This document shows positions 29,336 through 39,068 of a stretch of 64,000 bases of DNA, piece after piece (the first letter of the stretch is position 1; each line of letters begins with the position of its first letter). Source of the DNA: Roseovarius faecimaris (GTDB lineage: Bacteria > Pseudomonadota > Alphaproteobacteria > Rhodobacterales > Rhodobacteraceae); assembly GCF_009762325.1 (NCBI RefSeq), contig NZ_CP034348.1, forward strand, positions 502,501 through 566,500, written 5' to 3'. The notes under the pieces were generated by a model, which ran no database searches, was not told the DNA's origin, and was given only the letters and a program-made list of their open reading frames with translations. The translations under genes were made by a program, and so were the position numbers.

Positions 29336-29545
29336 GTCATTCACCCTTGCTTGGTTACGGGTCCCTGCCAAGGAAGGGTTTAACCTTGCCGGACAGTCCG
29401 TCAAAACGCGGTTAATGCGTAGCCCGGTCGCGCGAATTGCGTGTAGTTTCTGCACTGCGGCGAGAAAGGGGTTGAACAATTCGGGCGATAAGTGGCATTC
29501 CTGCGCAAGATTATTTCAATCCGCGACTCACAGACGGAGCTTTCC

Positions 29546-30412
29546 ATGGACAGACAATCTCGCCCCTATCGTTCGGTGCTCTATATCCCCGGCTCCATGG
29601 ACCGGGCGCTGGAAAAGGCGCGCAGCCTGGCCGCGGATGCGATCATCTTCGATCTGGAAGACGCCGTGGCACCGGATGCAAAGGCGACTGCGCGCGAGAC
29701 GCTGGCGGCCGCACTCCGGCAGGGCGGCTATGGCAAACGGTTCAAGATTGTACGCATCAACGCGCTGACCACCGCCTGGGGGCTGGATGACGTCACCACC
29801 CTGCGCGATGCAGGCGCGGATGCGATCCTGTTGCCCAAGGTCAATTCGGCCTCGGATATCGACAGCCTGGCCGATCTGCTCGGGCCCGATATGCCGATCT
29901 GGGTGATGATGGAAACACCCGTGAGCGTCTTCAACGCCCGCGAGATTGCATCGCACCGGCAGGTGGAAGGGCTTGTGACGGGAACCAATGACCTGACCAA
30001 GGATCTTGGCTGCCGGGTGCGCGCCGACCGCCTGCCGCTGATGACGGCTCTGCAGACCATCGTGATGGCGGCCCGTGCGGCCCGGATCGTGGCGATCGAT
30101 GGGGTCTACAACCGGTTCCGCGATGGCGAGGGCCTCAAGCATGAATGCGAGCAGGGCCGGGACCTGGGCTTTGACGGCAAGACGCTGATCCATCCCAGCC
30201 AGATCGAAGTCACCAATGCCGAGTTCTCGCCCACACAATCCGAGATTGACCTTGCCAGGCGGCAGATCGCCGCCTTTGAGGAAAGCATGGCCTCGGGCAA
30301 GGGCATCGCTGTGGTGGATGGTAATATCGTTGAAAATCTGCATGTGATGGCTGCACAGAAAATCCTCGCCAAGGCCAAGGCCGTGGCGGAAATGGCCGAA
30401 GAAGAGGAGTAA
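29546..30412 (+). CDS. mcl2: (3S)-malyl-CoA thioesterase candidate (HpcH/HpaI-CitE family)
   Basis: A 288-residue CitE-like TIM-barrel enzyme. It begins RSVLYIPGS and has the metal-binding AIIFDLEDAVAPD, LLPKV, and WVMMETP motifs. Two paralogues act in the ethylmalonyl-CoA pathway: malyl-CoA lyase Mcl1 and malyl-CoA thioesterase Mcl2. The N-terminus and the downstream mch fit Mcl2, which hydrolyses malyl-CoA to malate and CoA. Citrate-lyase-like lyase activity is the alternative. Start follows GGAG. It leads a four-gene unit with NnrU, DUF1737 and mch. Confidence 0.78.
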   Translation: MDRQSRPYRSVLYIPGSMDRALEKARSLAADAIIFDLEDAVAPDAKATARETLAAALRQGGYGKRFKIVRINALTTAWGLDDVTTLRDAGADAILLPKVNSASDIDSLADLLGPDMPIWVMMETPVSVFNAREIASHRQVEGLVTGTNDLTKDLGCRVRADRLPLMTALQTIVMAARAARIVAIDGVYNRFRDGEGLKHECEQGRDLGFDGKTLIHPSQIEVTNAEFSPTQSEIDLARRQIAAFEESMASGKGIAVVDGNIVENLHVMAAQKILAKAKAVAEMAEEEE

Positions 30413-30417
30413 GCCTG

Positions 30418-30963
30418 ATGCCCCTTTTGATCCTGGGTCTGATCCTGTGGTTCGCCGCGCATCTGTTCAAGCGGATCGCCCCGGAGCGCCGCGCCGCGAT
30501 GGGTGACAAGGGGCGCGGGCCGATTGCGCTTGCCCTGCTGATCAGCCTTGTGCTGATGGTGATCGGCTACCGCATGGCCGACACGGCCGTGTTCTGGGGC
30601 CGCAGCCCGGCGATGGTCGGCATCAACAACCTTCTGATGATCCTCTCGGTCTATATGTTTGCCGCCGCCGGGGCCAAGACGGCGCTTGCGCGCAAGATGC
30701 GCCACCCGATGCTGGGTGCTGTGAAGGTCTGGGCGCTGGCGCATTTGCTGGTCAACGGCGATGTGGCATCGATCGTGCTGTTCGGCGGGTTGCTGGCCTG
30801 GGCGGTGGTCGAGATGATCGCGATCAACCGGGCCGAGCCTGAATGGACCCGCCCCGCGCCTGCACCGCAATCGAAGGAAATCACCGCCATCGTCGCCACG
30901 GTGATCGTCTATGCCGTCGCCGTGGGTATCCACTACGCGCTTGGCTATCCGACCTTCGGGTGA
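30418..30963 (+). CDS. NnrU family membrane protein
   Basis: A 181-residue protein with five to six hydrophobic segments and the NnrU-like pattern LWFAAHLFKR and VWALAHLLVNGD. NnrU was named for nitric oxide metabolism genes, but the same family occurs widely without denitrification. Here it sits five bases after mcl2 and before DUF1737 and mch, a context that points away from denitrification. Role unknown. Confidence 0.82.
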   Translation: MPLLILGLILWFAAHLFKRIAPERRAAMGDKGRGPIALALLISLVLMVIGYRMADTAVFWGRSPAMVGINNLLMILSVYMFAAAGAKTALARKMRHPMLGAVKVWALAHLLVNGDVASIVLFGGLLAWAVVEMIAINRAEPEWTRPAPAPQSKEITAIVATVIVYAVAVGIHYALGYPTFG

Positions 30964-30967
30964 CGCA

Positions 30968-31171
30968 ATGAAACTCTACCGCTTTCTCAGCGCGGACGAC
31001 ACATCGGCATTCTGCCACAAGGTCACCCAGGCGCTCAACAAGGGCTGGGCGCTGCATGGCAGCCCGACCTACGCCTTTGATGCCGCCAATGGCGTGATGC
31101 GCTGCGGGCAGGCGGTAGTGAAAGAGGTGGAGGGCACCTATTCGCCCGACATGAAACTAGGAGAGCAGTAA
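30968..31171 (+). CDS. DUF1737 small protein
   Basis: A 67-residue protein, MKLYRFLSADDTSAFC at the start and LNKGWALHGSPTYAFD in the middle, the DUF1737 pattern. No catalytic residues are evident. It lies four bases after the NnrU gene and one base before mch. The tight packing suggests co-translation with the pathway genes, possibly a structural or regulatory partner. Confidence 0.8.
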   Translation: MKLYRFLSADDTSAFCHKVTQALNKGWALHGSPTYAFDAANGVMRCGQAVVKEVEGTYSPDMKLGEQ

Positions 31172-31172
31172 G

Positions 31173-32204
31173 ATGGCCAAGACCAATCCGGGCCGGTTTT
31201 TCGAAGATTACACCGTGGGCGAGACGATCCATCATGCGGTGCCGCGCACAGTCTCGGGCGGGGAACGCGCGCTCTATCATGCGCTTTATCCCGCGCGTCA
31301 TGCTCTTTATTCATCCGATGAATTTGCCCGTGGTTGCGGCCTGCCCGGCAGCCCGCTGGACGATATTGCGGCCTTCCACGTGGTATTCGGCAAAACGGTA
31401 CCCGACATCTCGCTCAATGCGCTGGCCAATCTGGGCTATGCCGAGGGGCGCTGGCTGAAGCCGGTTTATGCGGGCGATACCATCCGGTCCACGTCGGAGG
31501 TCATCGGGGTCAAGCAGAACTCCAACGGCAAAAGTGGCGTCGTCTGGGTGCGCACGCGAGGGTTTAACCAGCGTGACGAGGTGGTGATCGAATATTGCCG
31601 CTGGGCGATGGTACGCAAGCGCGACCCCGAGACCCCGGCACCCGAGGCGGTGATCCCGGACCTGGCCAAGGTGGTGGGTCCGGCCGAACTGGTGATCCCC
31701 GAAGGTCTCGATTTTTCGAACTATGACTTTACCCTCGCGGGAGAGCCGCATCGCTGTGGCGATTACGAGATTGGCGAAACGATCGATCATGTGGATGGCG
31801 TGACTGTGGAAGAAGCCGAGCACATGATGGCCACGCGCCTGTGGCAGAACACGGCCAAGGTGCATTTCGACACCGGCTCGCGGCCTGATGGTCAGCGGTT
31901 GATCTATGGCGGGCATGTGATTTCAATGGCCCGCACGCTCAGCTTCAACGGTTTGGCGAATGCGCAGATCGTTGCCGGCCTGAACGGTGGTACCCATGCC
32001 AACCCCTACTATGCGGGCGATACGATCAAGGCCTGGTCGGAAGTGCTGGACAAGGCCGAGACCCCCGCGCCGGGTGTCGGCGCTATCCGGTTGCGGCTTG
32101 TGGCCACCAAGGGCGGTGCGCCGTTCGAGCTCAAGGGTGAGGATGGCAAATACCTGCCTCATGTGATGCTTGATCTTGATTACTGGGCGCTGATGCCGGT
32201 CTGA
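31173..32204 (+). CDS. mch: Mesaconyl-C1-CoA hydratase (MaoC family)
   Basis: A 343-residue double hot-dog enzyme. The N-terminal MaoC-like half begins GRFFEDYTVGETIHH, and a second half starts at about residue 190 (GDYEIGETIDHVDG). Length and sequence match mesaconyl-CoA hydratase of the ethylmalonyl-CoA pathway, which interconverts mesaconyl-C1-CoA and beta-methylmalyl-CoA. The context with mcl2 in one operon supports this strongly. Start follows AGGAGAG. Confidence 0.9.
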   Translation: MAKTNPGRFFEDYTVGETIHHAVPRTVSGGERALYHALYPARHALYSSDEFARGCGLPGSPLDDIAAFHVVFGKTVPDISLNALANLGYAEGRWLKPVYAGDTIRSTSEVIGVKQNSNGKSGVVWVRTRGFNQRDEVVIEYCRWAMVRKRDPETPAPEAVIPDLAKVVGPAELVIPEGLDFSNYDFTLAGEPHRCGDYEIGETIDHVDGVTVEEAEHMMATRLWQNTAKVHFDTGSRPDGQRLIYGGHVISMARTLSFNGLANAQIVAGLNGGTHANPYYAGDTIKAWSEVLDKAETPAPGVGAIRLRLVATKGGAPFELKGEDGKYLPHVMLDLDYWALMPV

Positions 32205-32287
32205 TCCACCCGATCCAAAGGAATGCGCTGGCGCGCATGCCGGTTCGTCTCGTCGTCCTTACGTCCTCCTCGGGGCGGGTACGGAGG

Positions 32288-32309
32288 TGACGCCATTGAC
32301 CTGGTGTCA
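32288..32309. repeat. Short inverted repeat upstream of the universal stress gene
   Basis: TGACGCCA (32288-32295) and TGGTGTCA (32302-32309) pair at seven of eight positions around a six-base centre. It lies in the 216-bp gap between mch and the usp gene. The remaining gap includes an AT-rich stretch near 32333-32356, TTTGAGTATTTTGCCAAGAA, that I recall as a recurrent motif in roseobacter genomes. Confidence 0.35.
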
Positions 32310-32420
32310 GTGCGGGCCGCGCGGTGGGGTTTGAGTATTTTGCCAAGAAGAAGCGGGAAAAGCACCTGTTGCCCCGGCTCATCAATATCGGCATTATGTG
32401 GCGTCGAGGGAGATAGTGCC

Positions 32421-32876
32421 ATGCGCAAGTTTCTGGTGGTGCTCGATGACAGCACCGAATGTCTGAACGCGATGCGCTTTGCGGCGATGCGGGCAGCGCA
32501 TACGAATGCCGGGGTGGAGATCCTCGCGGTGATACCGCCCGACGAATTCAACCATTGGATCGGCGTCAGCGACCTCATGCGCGAGGAGGCGCGGGAGCGC
32601 ATTCAGGCGCATTTCGAGGTATTTGCCAAGTGGATGCGTGACAAGCAGGGCGTGGACCCGGAGCTTGTCATCCGCGAGGGCGAGCCGGTGGATGAGATCA
32701 TGGCGCAGGTCAAGGACGACCCCGAGATCGGCGTGCTGGTTCTGGGTGCCGGGACCGGGCGCAAGGGGCCGGGGCCTTTGGTGACACAGCTGTCCAAGAA
32801 CTCCGGCAGCCTGCCTATTCCGGTGACCATCGTGCCGGGCGATCTCAGCAAGGAGCGGCTGGAAGCGATCACCTGA
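32421..32876 (+). CDS. Universal stress protein (UspA family)
   Basis: A 151-residue cytosolic protein. It starts with KFLVVLDDSTECLNAMRFA, the beta-strand and acidic residue of the USP fold, and has a C-terminal LVLGAGTGRKGPGP loop resembling the ATP-binding G-2x-G-9x-G motif. Proteins of this group help in stress survival, sometimes as nucleotide-binding switches. Monocistronic by spacing. Confidence 0.88.
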   Translation: MRKFLVVLDDSTECLNAMRFAAMRAAHTNAGVEILAVIPPDEFNHWIGVSDLMREEARERIQAHFEVFAKWMRDKQGVDPELVIREGEPVDEIMAQVKDDPEIGVLVLGAGTGRKGPGPLVTQLSKNSGSLPIPVTIVPGDLSKERLEAIT

Positions 32877-32886
32877 GCGGGCGCAG

Positions 32887-32903
32887 TTTAGAATCGTTCC
32901 AAA
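32887..32903. promoter_or_regulatory. Irr-box-like palindrome upstream of nfuA
   Basis: TTTAGAATCGTTCCAAA reads as TTTRGAA-N3-TTCYAAA, a 17-bp imperfect palindrome close to the iron control element bound by Irr in alphaproteobacteria. It ends three bases before the -35 element of the nfuA promoter candidate. Iron-responsive control of an Fe-S scaffold gene would make sense. Consensus quoted from memory. Confidence 0.55.
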
Positions 32904-32905
32904 CC

Positions 32906-32934
32906 TTGACTTGAGGCGCCGTGAAGCGCATATC
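32906..32934 (+). promoter_or_regulatory. Candidate promoter for nfuA-tsaB-rimI
   Basis: TTGACT (32906-32911) and CATATC (32929-32934) have a 17-bp spacer and end 26 bp before the nfuA start codon. Confidence 0.5.
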
Positions 32935-32960
32935 CTTGAGACAAGCGAAAGGGGTGCCCG

Positions 32961-33524
32961 ATGTTCATTCAGACCGAATCCACGCCCAACCCGGCGACGT
33001 TGAAATTTCTGCCTGGCCAGACTGTTCTGGAAGCGGGCACAGCCGATTTTCCGACCGCGGAAGGCGCAGAGAAATCCCCCCTAGCAGAGCGCATCTTCAA
33101 GGTGCAGGGCGTCACGGGCGTTTTCTTCGGCAATGATTTCGTGACCGTCACCAAGGGGGACGACGCGGAATGGGACCACATGAAGCCTGCGATCCTGGGG
33201 GCTATCATGGAGCATTTCCAATCGGGCAAGCCGGTGATGATCGGTGATGCAGCCGGCTCCTCCGGTCATGCCGACCACGACGGCGAGGATGCCGAGATTG
33301 TGGGCCAGATCAAAGAGTTGCTGGATACTCGCGTGCGCCCGGCCGTGGCGCAGGATGGCGGCGACATCACCTTCCACGGGTTCGAACGCGGCGTGGTCTA
33401 TCTGCATATGCAAGGCGCCTGCGCGGGTTGTCCGTCCTCGACCATCACGCTGAAGATGGGGATCGAGAACCTCTTGCGCCACTATATCCCGGAAGTGACT
33501 GAGGTGCGCCCGGTTGGCGTCTGA
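32961..33524 (+). CDS. nfuA: Fe-S cluster scaffold/carrier protein NfuA
   Basis: A 187-residue protein. The N-terminal Nfu_N domain (FIQTESTPNPATLKF) is followed by a short acidic linker and the NifU-like domain with its C-x2-C cluster site (GACAGCPSS). Two subunits share a [4Fe-4S] cluster for delivery to apoproteins such as aconitase. The Irr-box-like site upstream suggests iron control. It overlaps tsaB by 11 bases. Confidence 0.93.
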   Translation: MFIQTESTPNPATLKFLPGQTVLEAGTADFPTAEGAEKSPLAERIFKVQGVTGVFFGNDFVTVTKGDDAEWDHMKPAILGAIMEHFQSGKPVMIGDAAGSSGHADHDGEDAEIVGQIKELLDTRVRPAVAQDGGDITFHGFERGVVYLHMQGACAGCPSSTITLKMGIENLLRHYIPEVTEVRPVGV

Positions 33525-34092
33525 CCCGCTGGTTCTGGCGTTTGACACATCGGCCGCGCATTGCGCGGCCGCTTTGCTGTTGGACCAACGGGTGGTGACC
33601 CGGGTTGAGGAGATGGGGCGCGGACAGGCCGAGCGGCTTGTGCCGATGCTCGAAGAACTGTTGCAGAACGAAGGTGCCGACTGGTCCGATATCCAACGCC
33701 TCGGTGTTGGCACCGGGCCGGGGAACTTTACCGGCATTCGCATTTCCGTCTCTCTGGCGCGCGGTCTGTCGCTGAGCCTTGGTGTGCCCGCCATCGGCGT
33801 GTCGGGGCTCGACGCTCTCCGGGCTGTTTCTACACAAGACATGGCAGCCATTCCCGGCCCGCGCGACACGGCCTATGTGCAGATCGGCGATGAGGCCCCG
33901 GCCATCCTGCCGCGTGACGAAGTGCCGGTCGGCGCAGAGTGGCTGACTGACCCGGCTCGCCTTGTCACCTCTATTGCAGAGCTTGCAGCCAAGGCTCCGG
34001 CAGATGCCCCGGCTCCGGCTCCACTCTATCTCAAGCCCGCAGATGCCGCACCCGCGCGCGATGCCCCCCCGGTGATCCTGGATGACGCCTGA
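33514..34092 (+). CDS. tsaB: tRNA t6A biosynthesis protein TsaB
   Basis: A 192-residue member of the ASKHA fold with the N-terminal LAFDTSAAHCAAAL, then GRGQAERLVPMLEELL and GTGPGNFTGIR. TsaB works with TsaD and TsaE to form threonylcarbamoyl-adenosine at position 37 of ANN-decoding tRNAs. The only plausible start is TTG at 33514, inside the end of nfuA; no in-frame ATG precedes the conserved region. Its stop overlaps rimI by 11 bases. Confidence 0.92.
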   Translation: MASDPLVLAFDTSAAHCAAALLLDQRVVTRVEEMGRGQAERLVPMLEELLQNEGADWSDIQRLGVGTGPGNFTGIRISVSLARGLSLSLGVPAIGVSGLDALRAVSTQDMAAIPGPRDTAYVQIGDEAPAILPRDEVPVGAEWLTDPARLVTSIAELAAKAPADAPAPAPLYLKPADAAPARDAPPVILDDA

Positions 34093-34498
34093 GGTGCTGG
34101 CAGCGCTGCATTCCCGCGCCTTTGCAGGGCAGGGGCGGGGCTGGTCGGCGCAGGAGTTTGGCGACCTTCTGGCCGCGCCTCATGTCTTCTGCGTGACCTC
34201 GGACGCGGGTTTCGCGCTGGGCCGTGCCCTTGCGGGCGAGGCGGAGCTTCTGACTCTGGCTGTAGACCCCGCAGAGCAGCGCGCCGGACATGGCGCAGCC
34301 CTCTTGAGCGCCTTTGAGGACGAGGCCGCAATTCGCGGCGCCTCCCGCGCTTTTCTGGACGTCTCGGCACAGAACACTGCCGCCCTCGCGCTCTACCGGC
34401 GCGCCAGGTATCATGAGGTCGCACGGCGCGCAGGATATTACCACTGTCCCGGTGGCGGCACTGCCGATGCGCTGATCCTGGCCAAAGACCTGCCCTGA
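34082..34498 (+). CDS. rimI: Ribosomal-protein-alanine N-acetyltransferase
   Basis: A 138-residue GNAT enzyme. The acetyl-CoA loop is in AVDPAEQRAGHGAALL, and the C-terminal ALALYRRARYHEVARRAGYY matches RimI. It acetylates the N-terminus of ribosomal protein S18 and possibly other proteins. It overlaps tsaB by 11 bases; the tsaB-rimI pairing is common in bacteria. Confidence 0.9.
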   Translation: MTPEVLAALHSRAFAGQGRGWSAQEFGDLLAAPHVFCVTSDAGFALGRALAGEAELLTLAVDPAEQRAGHGAALLSAFEDEAAIRGASRAFLDVSAQNTAALALYRRARYHEVARRAGYYHCPGGGTADALILAKDLP

Positions 34499-34522
34499 CG
34501 TGAGGTTGCCGCGGATCAGCTA

Positions 34523-34551
34523 TTGACCTCCTCCCTCCGGTGCAGGCTTAC
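34523..34551 (+). promoter_or_regulatory. Candidate promoter for the BMP-type ABC transporter operon
   Basis: TTGACC (34523-34528) and GCTTAC (34546-34551) with a 17-bp spacer, about 70 bp before the start codon. The -10 match is poor. Confidence 0.35.
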
Positions 34552-34623
34552 TTGTTGCCAATAAACGCCTCCGCAACGGATTGATACATCCGCAAGAGGG
34601 GCCAACCATCAGGGAGAAAAATC

Positions 34624-35612
<989 letters not shown>

Positions 35613-35613
<1 letters not shown>

Positions 35614-37235
35614 TGCGCATACCGCAGGATGCGGCGGGCCAGGGGCAGAATGTTGCCCCGGCCATCGAACTGCGCGGGATTTCCAAAGCCTTCGGCCCGG
35701 TGCAGGCCAACAAGGACATTTCCATCCGGGTCATGCCCGGCACCATTCATGGCATCATTGGCGAGAATGGCGCGGGCAAGTCCACTCTGATGTCCATTCT
35801 CTACGGCTTTTATCGCGCGGACCGGGGCGAGATCCTGATCCGCGGCACCCCTGTCAGCATCCCCGACAGCCAGGCCGCGATAGGCCACGGCATCGGCATG
35901 GTGTTCCAGCATTTCAAATTGGTCGAGCCCTTCACGGTGCTTGAAAACGTGATTCTCGGCGCGGAGGACGGCGGGCTATTGCGCCCGAGCCTCGCCAAGG
36001 CGCGGGCCGAATTGAAGCGGCTGGCGGATGAGTATGAGCTGCACGTGGACCCGGATGCGCGGATCAGCGATATCGGCGTGGGCATGCAACAGCGCGTGGA
36101 AATCCTGAAAGCGCTCTACCGGCAGGCGGATATCCTCATCCTCGACGAGCCCACCGGCGTGCTGACCCCGGCCGAGGCGGATCAGCTCTTTCGCATCCTC
36201 GACCGGCTGCGGGATGAGGGCAAGACGATCATCCTGATCACCCATAAACTGCGCGAAATCATGGAGATCACCGACACCGTCTCGGTCATGCGACGGGGTG
36301 AAATGACCGCCACCGTGGCCACGTCCGAAACCAGCCCCGAGCATCTGGCCGAGCTGATGGTGGGGCGCAAGGTCTTGCTTCGGGTGGACAAAGCCCCCGC
36401 CAATCCGGGTGCAACCGTGCTGGAAATCGAAGGGTTGCGCGTGGTGGACAGCCAGGGCGTGGCGCGGCTCAAAGGGATCGACCTGACGGTGCGGGCAGGC
36501 GAAATCCTCGGCCTTGCCGGTGTCGCGGGCAACGGTCAGTCGGAGCTTCTGGAGGTGCTGGGCGGCACCCGCGCGGCGACGGGGCAGATCCGCCTGAATG
36601 GACAGCCCATCGACCTTACCGGGCGATACTCCGACGGGCGTTCCCGCCGGGCGCACGGCATCGCCCACGTACCCGAGGACCGCCAGCGCGACGGGCTGAT
36701 CATGGATTTCACCGCCTGGGAAAATACGATCTTCGGCTATCACCGCGATGGCGACGGGCTGTTGATGGAGACCCGTGCGCTGCGCGAGGAGGCGGCGGCC
36801 AAGATGGAACGGTTCGACGTGCGCCCGCCCGATGCCTCCCTCCCCGCCAAGAGCTTTTCGGGGGGCAACCAGCAAAAGATCGTGCTCGCCCGCGAGATCG
36901 AGCGCAACCCGGATCTGCTTCTCGTAGGTCAGCCCACCCGTGGGGTCGATATCGGGGCGATCGAGTTCATCCACCAGCAGATCGTGGCCCTGCGCGACGC
37001 TGGCAAGGCGGTGCTGTTGGTGAGTGTGGAACTGGAAGAAATCCTGTCGCTCGCCGACCGCGTCGCGGTGATGTTCGACGGGCAGATCATGGGTGAGCGG
37101 CTGCCTGGCGAGACCGACGAGACCGAGCTGGGTCTTTTGATGGCGGGCGTCACCGGTCAGCCCGACGACCCCTTTGCCGCCGTCGAGGCCGCGCAATTCG
37201 CCCAGGCGCGAGAGCATGGGGAACATCATGGATAG
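35613..37235 (+). CDS. Nucleoside-type ABC transporter ATPase (two ABC domains)
   Basis: A 540-residue ATPase with two nucleotide-binding domains. The first has Walker A GENGAGKST, and Walker B ILILDEPTGVL. The second has a degenerate Walker A (GVAGNGQSE), signature SGGNQQK and LLVGQPTRGVD. This layout is that of sugar and nucleoside importers. The expected GGMQ-like signature of the first domain reads GVGMQQRVE. Start is ATG 35613 or GTG 35610, both overlapping the binding-protein stop. Confidence 0.92.
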
Positions 37236-38325
37236 AATGCCACCCTGGGCCGATGCGCTTCTTGTGCCGCTCATTTCACTCGTACTGGCGGCGCTGATCA
37301 GCGCCCTTGTCATCCTCGGCATCGGCGAAGACCCGATTGCCGCGGTCAAGCTGATGATCACCGGCGCTCTCGGCTCTTCCTATGGCTGGGGCTATACGCT
37401 CTATTATGCGACCAATTTCATCTTTACCGGGCTTGCCTTTGCCGTGGCCAGCCATGCGGGGCTGTTCAATATCGGTTCGGAAGGGCAGGCGATGCTTGGC
37501 GGTCTGGGTGTGGCGATCATCTGCCTGCTGTTGCCCTGGCCTCATTGGGCGCTGGCCCTGCCTGCGGCGATCCTGGGGGCTGCGCTGTTCGGGGCGCTCT
37601 GGGCACTGATCCCGGCCTGGTTGCAAGCGAAACGCGGCAGCCACATCGTCATCACCACGATCATGTTCAACTTCATCGCGGCGGCGTTTCTCAACTACAT
37701 GCTTGTCAATATCCTGCGCCCCGAAGGCTCCATGGACCCGGCCACCGCGCGGTTTCCCACCGGCGCGCACCTGCCCACACTGCACGAAATGCTGAGCCCG
37801 CTGGGCATCGCTTTTTCCAAATCGGCCCCGGCCAATATCAGCCTGTTTATTGCGCTTCTTGCCTGCCTGCTGGTCTGGCTGCTGATCTGGCGCACCCGGT
37901 TGGGCTTTGAGATCCGCAGCCTTGGCAAATCCGAAAGCGCCTCACGCTATGCCGGGATCTCGCCGACACGGATCATCATCATCGCGATGCTGATTTCCGG
38001 CGCGCTCTCGGGGTGCATGGCGATCAACAACGTCATGGGCGAGGCCGAGCGGCTTGTCCTCAACGCCACAGAAGGCGCTGGCTTCATCGGCATCGCCGTG
38101 GCGCTGATGGGGCGCAATCATCCGCTTGGTGTACTCATGGCCGCCCTGCTCTTTGGCTTTCTCTATCAGGGCGGAGCGGAGCTGGCCCTTTGGACATCAA
38201 TCCCGCGTGAGCTGATCGTGGTAATCCAGGCGCTTGTCATCCTCTTCACCGGCGCGCTCGATAACATGGTGCGCATGCCGCTTGAGCGCCTCTTCCTGGC
38301 GCGGCGCAGGGGGCGGGGCACATGA
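37228..38325 (+). CDS. ABC transporter permease (first)
   Basis: A 365-residue inner-membrane permease of the branched/sugar type (BPD_transp_2), with about ten hydrophobic helices. GLFNIGSEGQAMLGGLG is the characteristic motif, and RSLGKSESASRYAGIS marks the cytoplasmic coupling loop. The start at 37228 follows GGGGAAC and overlaps the ATPase end by eight bases; an ATG at 37216 is possible. It pairs with the permease at 39.1 kb for nucleoside-like uptake. Confidence 0.9.
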   Translation: MDRMPPWADALLVPLISLVLAALISALVILGIGEDPIAAVKLMITGALGSSYGWGYTLYYATNFIFTGLAFAVASHAGLFNIGSEGQAMLGGLGVAIICLLLPWPHWALALPAAILGAALFGALWALIPAWLQAKRGSHIVITTIMFNFIAAAFLNYMLVNILRPEGSMDPATARFPTGAHLPTLHEMLSPLGIAFSKSAPANISLFIALLACLLVWLLIWRTRLGFEIRSLGKSESASRYAGISPTRIIIIAMLISGALSGCMAINNVMGEAERLVLNATEGAGFIGIAVALMGRNHPLGVLMAALLFGFLYQGGAELALWTSIPRELIVVIQALVILFTGALDNMVRMPLERLFLARRRGRGT

Positions 38326-38428
38326 GACGCAATCATAGTTCGATCTGTGGCGAAGCGTTTGTTCTCGACCGGGCACTCCCCCGGCGTCATGCTCGTTTGC
38401 ATCACCTTGCAAACTGGAGCATCACACC

Positions 38429-39064
38429 ATGACCGATATTGCCCCTTACCTCCCCGGCATTCTCGCCGCCTATGCCATCCTCGCTGTCGGGGCCGCGTCG
38501 CCCGGTCCTGCGGTTGCCATGCTTCTGGGGATCTCCTCAGGGCAGGGGCGTGCGCCGGCACTGGTCACCTGCCTTGGAATCGCGACCGGGAGCGCCACGA
38601 TCAACGTCCTCACAATGCTCGGCGTCGGCCTGCTGATCTCGCAGGCGGCCTGGGCCATGACACTGCTGAAGCTGGTTGGCTCGGCCTATCTTCTCTGGCT
38701 CGCCTGGGGTGCTTTCCGCAAGGCCCTGAACCCGCCGCAGGTGCAGGCCATTTCGGTGACACGCCAGCCTGCTCCTCAGCTTTTCGCCAAGGGCTACCTC
38801 TTGCAAGTCACCAACCCCAAGGCCATCGCCTTCTGGCTGGCGATTGCCGCCATTGGAGCCGTCGAAGGGGCTGAGCTGCCGATTATCGCAGTGTTCGTAC
38901 TGGGGGCCTGGCTGCTCTCCTTCACGCTGCACGGCGCCTGGGCCGTTTTCCTGTCGTCGGGGCCGGTTCGTGCGGCCTATGCCTCCGGACGGGGGTGGAT
39001 CGAAGGGGCGCTTGGGGCGTTCTTCACCTTCGCCGCCTTCAAGATCGCCACGTCGGAAAGCTGA
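38429..39064 (+). CDS. LysE family exporter inside the ABC operon
   Basis: A 211-residue protein with six hydrophobic segments and the LysE/RhtB pattern ASPGPAVAMLLGISSGQG near residue 23. These proteins export amino acids or homoserine derivatives. It lies between the two permease genes of the BMP-type importer on the same strand, 103 bp after the first and four bases before the second. A late insertion into the operon, or a true functional association such as export of a breakdown product, are both possible. Confidence 0.87.
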   Translation: MTDIAPYLPGILAAYAILAVGAASPGPAVAMLLGISSGQGRAPALVTCLGIATGSATINVLTMLGVGLLISQAAWAMTLLKLVGSAYLLWLAWGAFRKALNPPQVQAISVTRQPAPQLFAKGYLLQVTNPKAIAFWLAIAAIGAVEGAELPIIAVFVLGAWLLSFTLHGAWAVFLSSGPVRAAYASGRGWIEGALGAFFTFAAFKIATSES

Positions 39065-39068
39065 GCAC

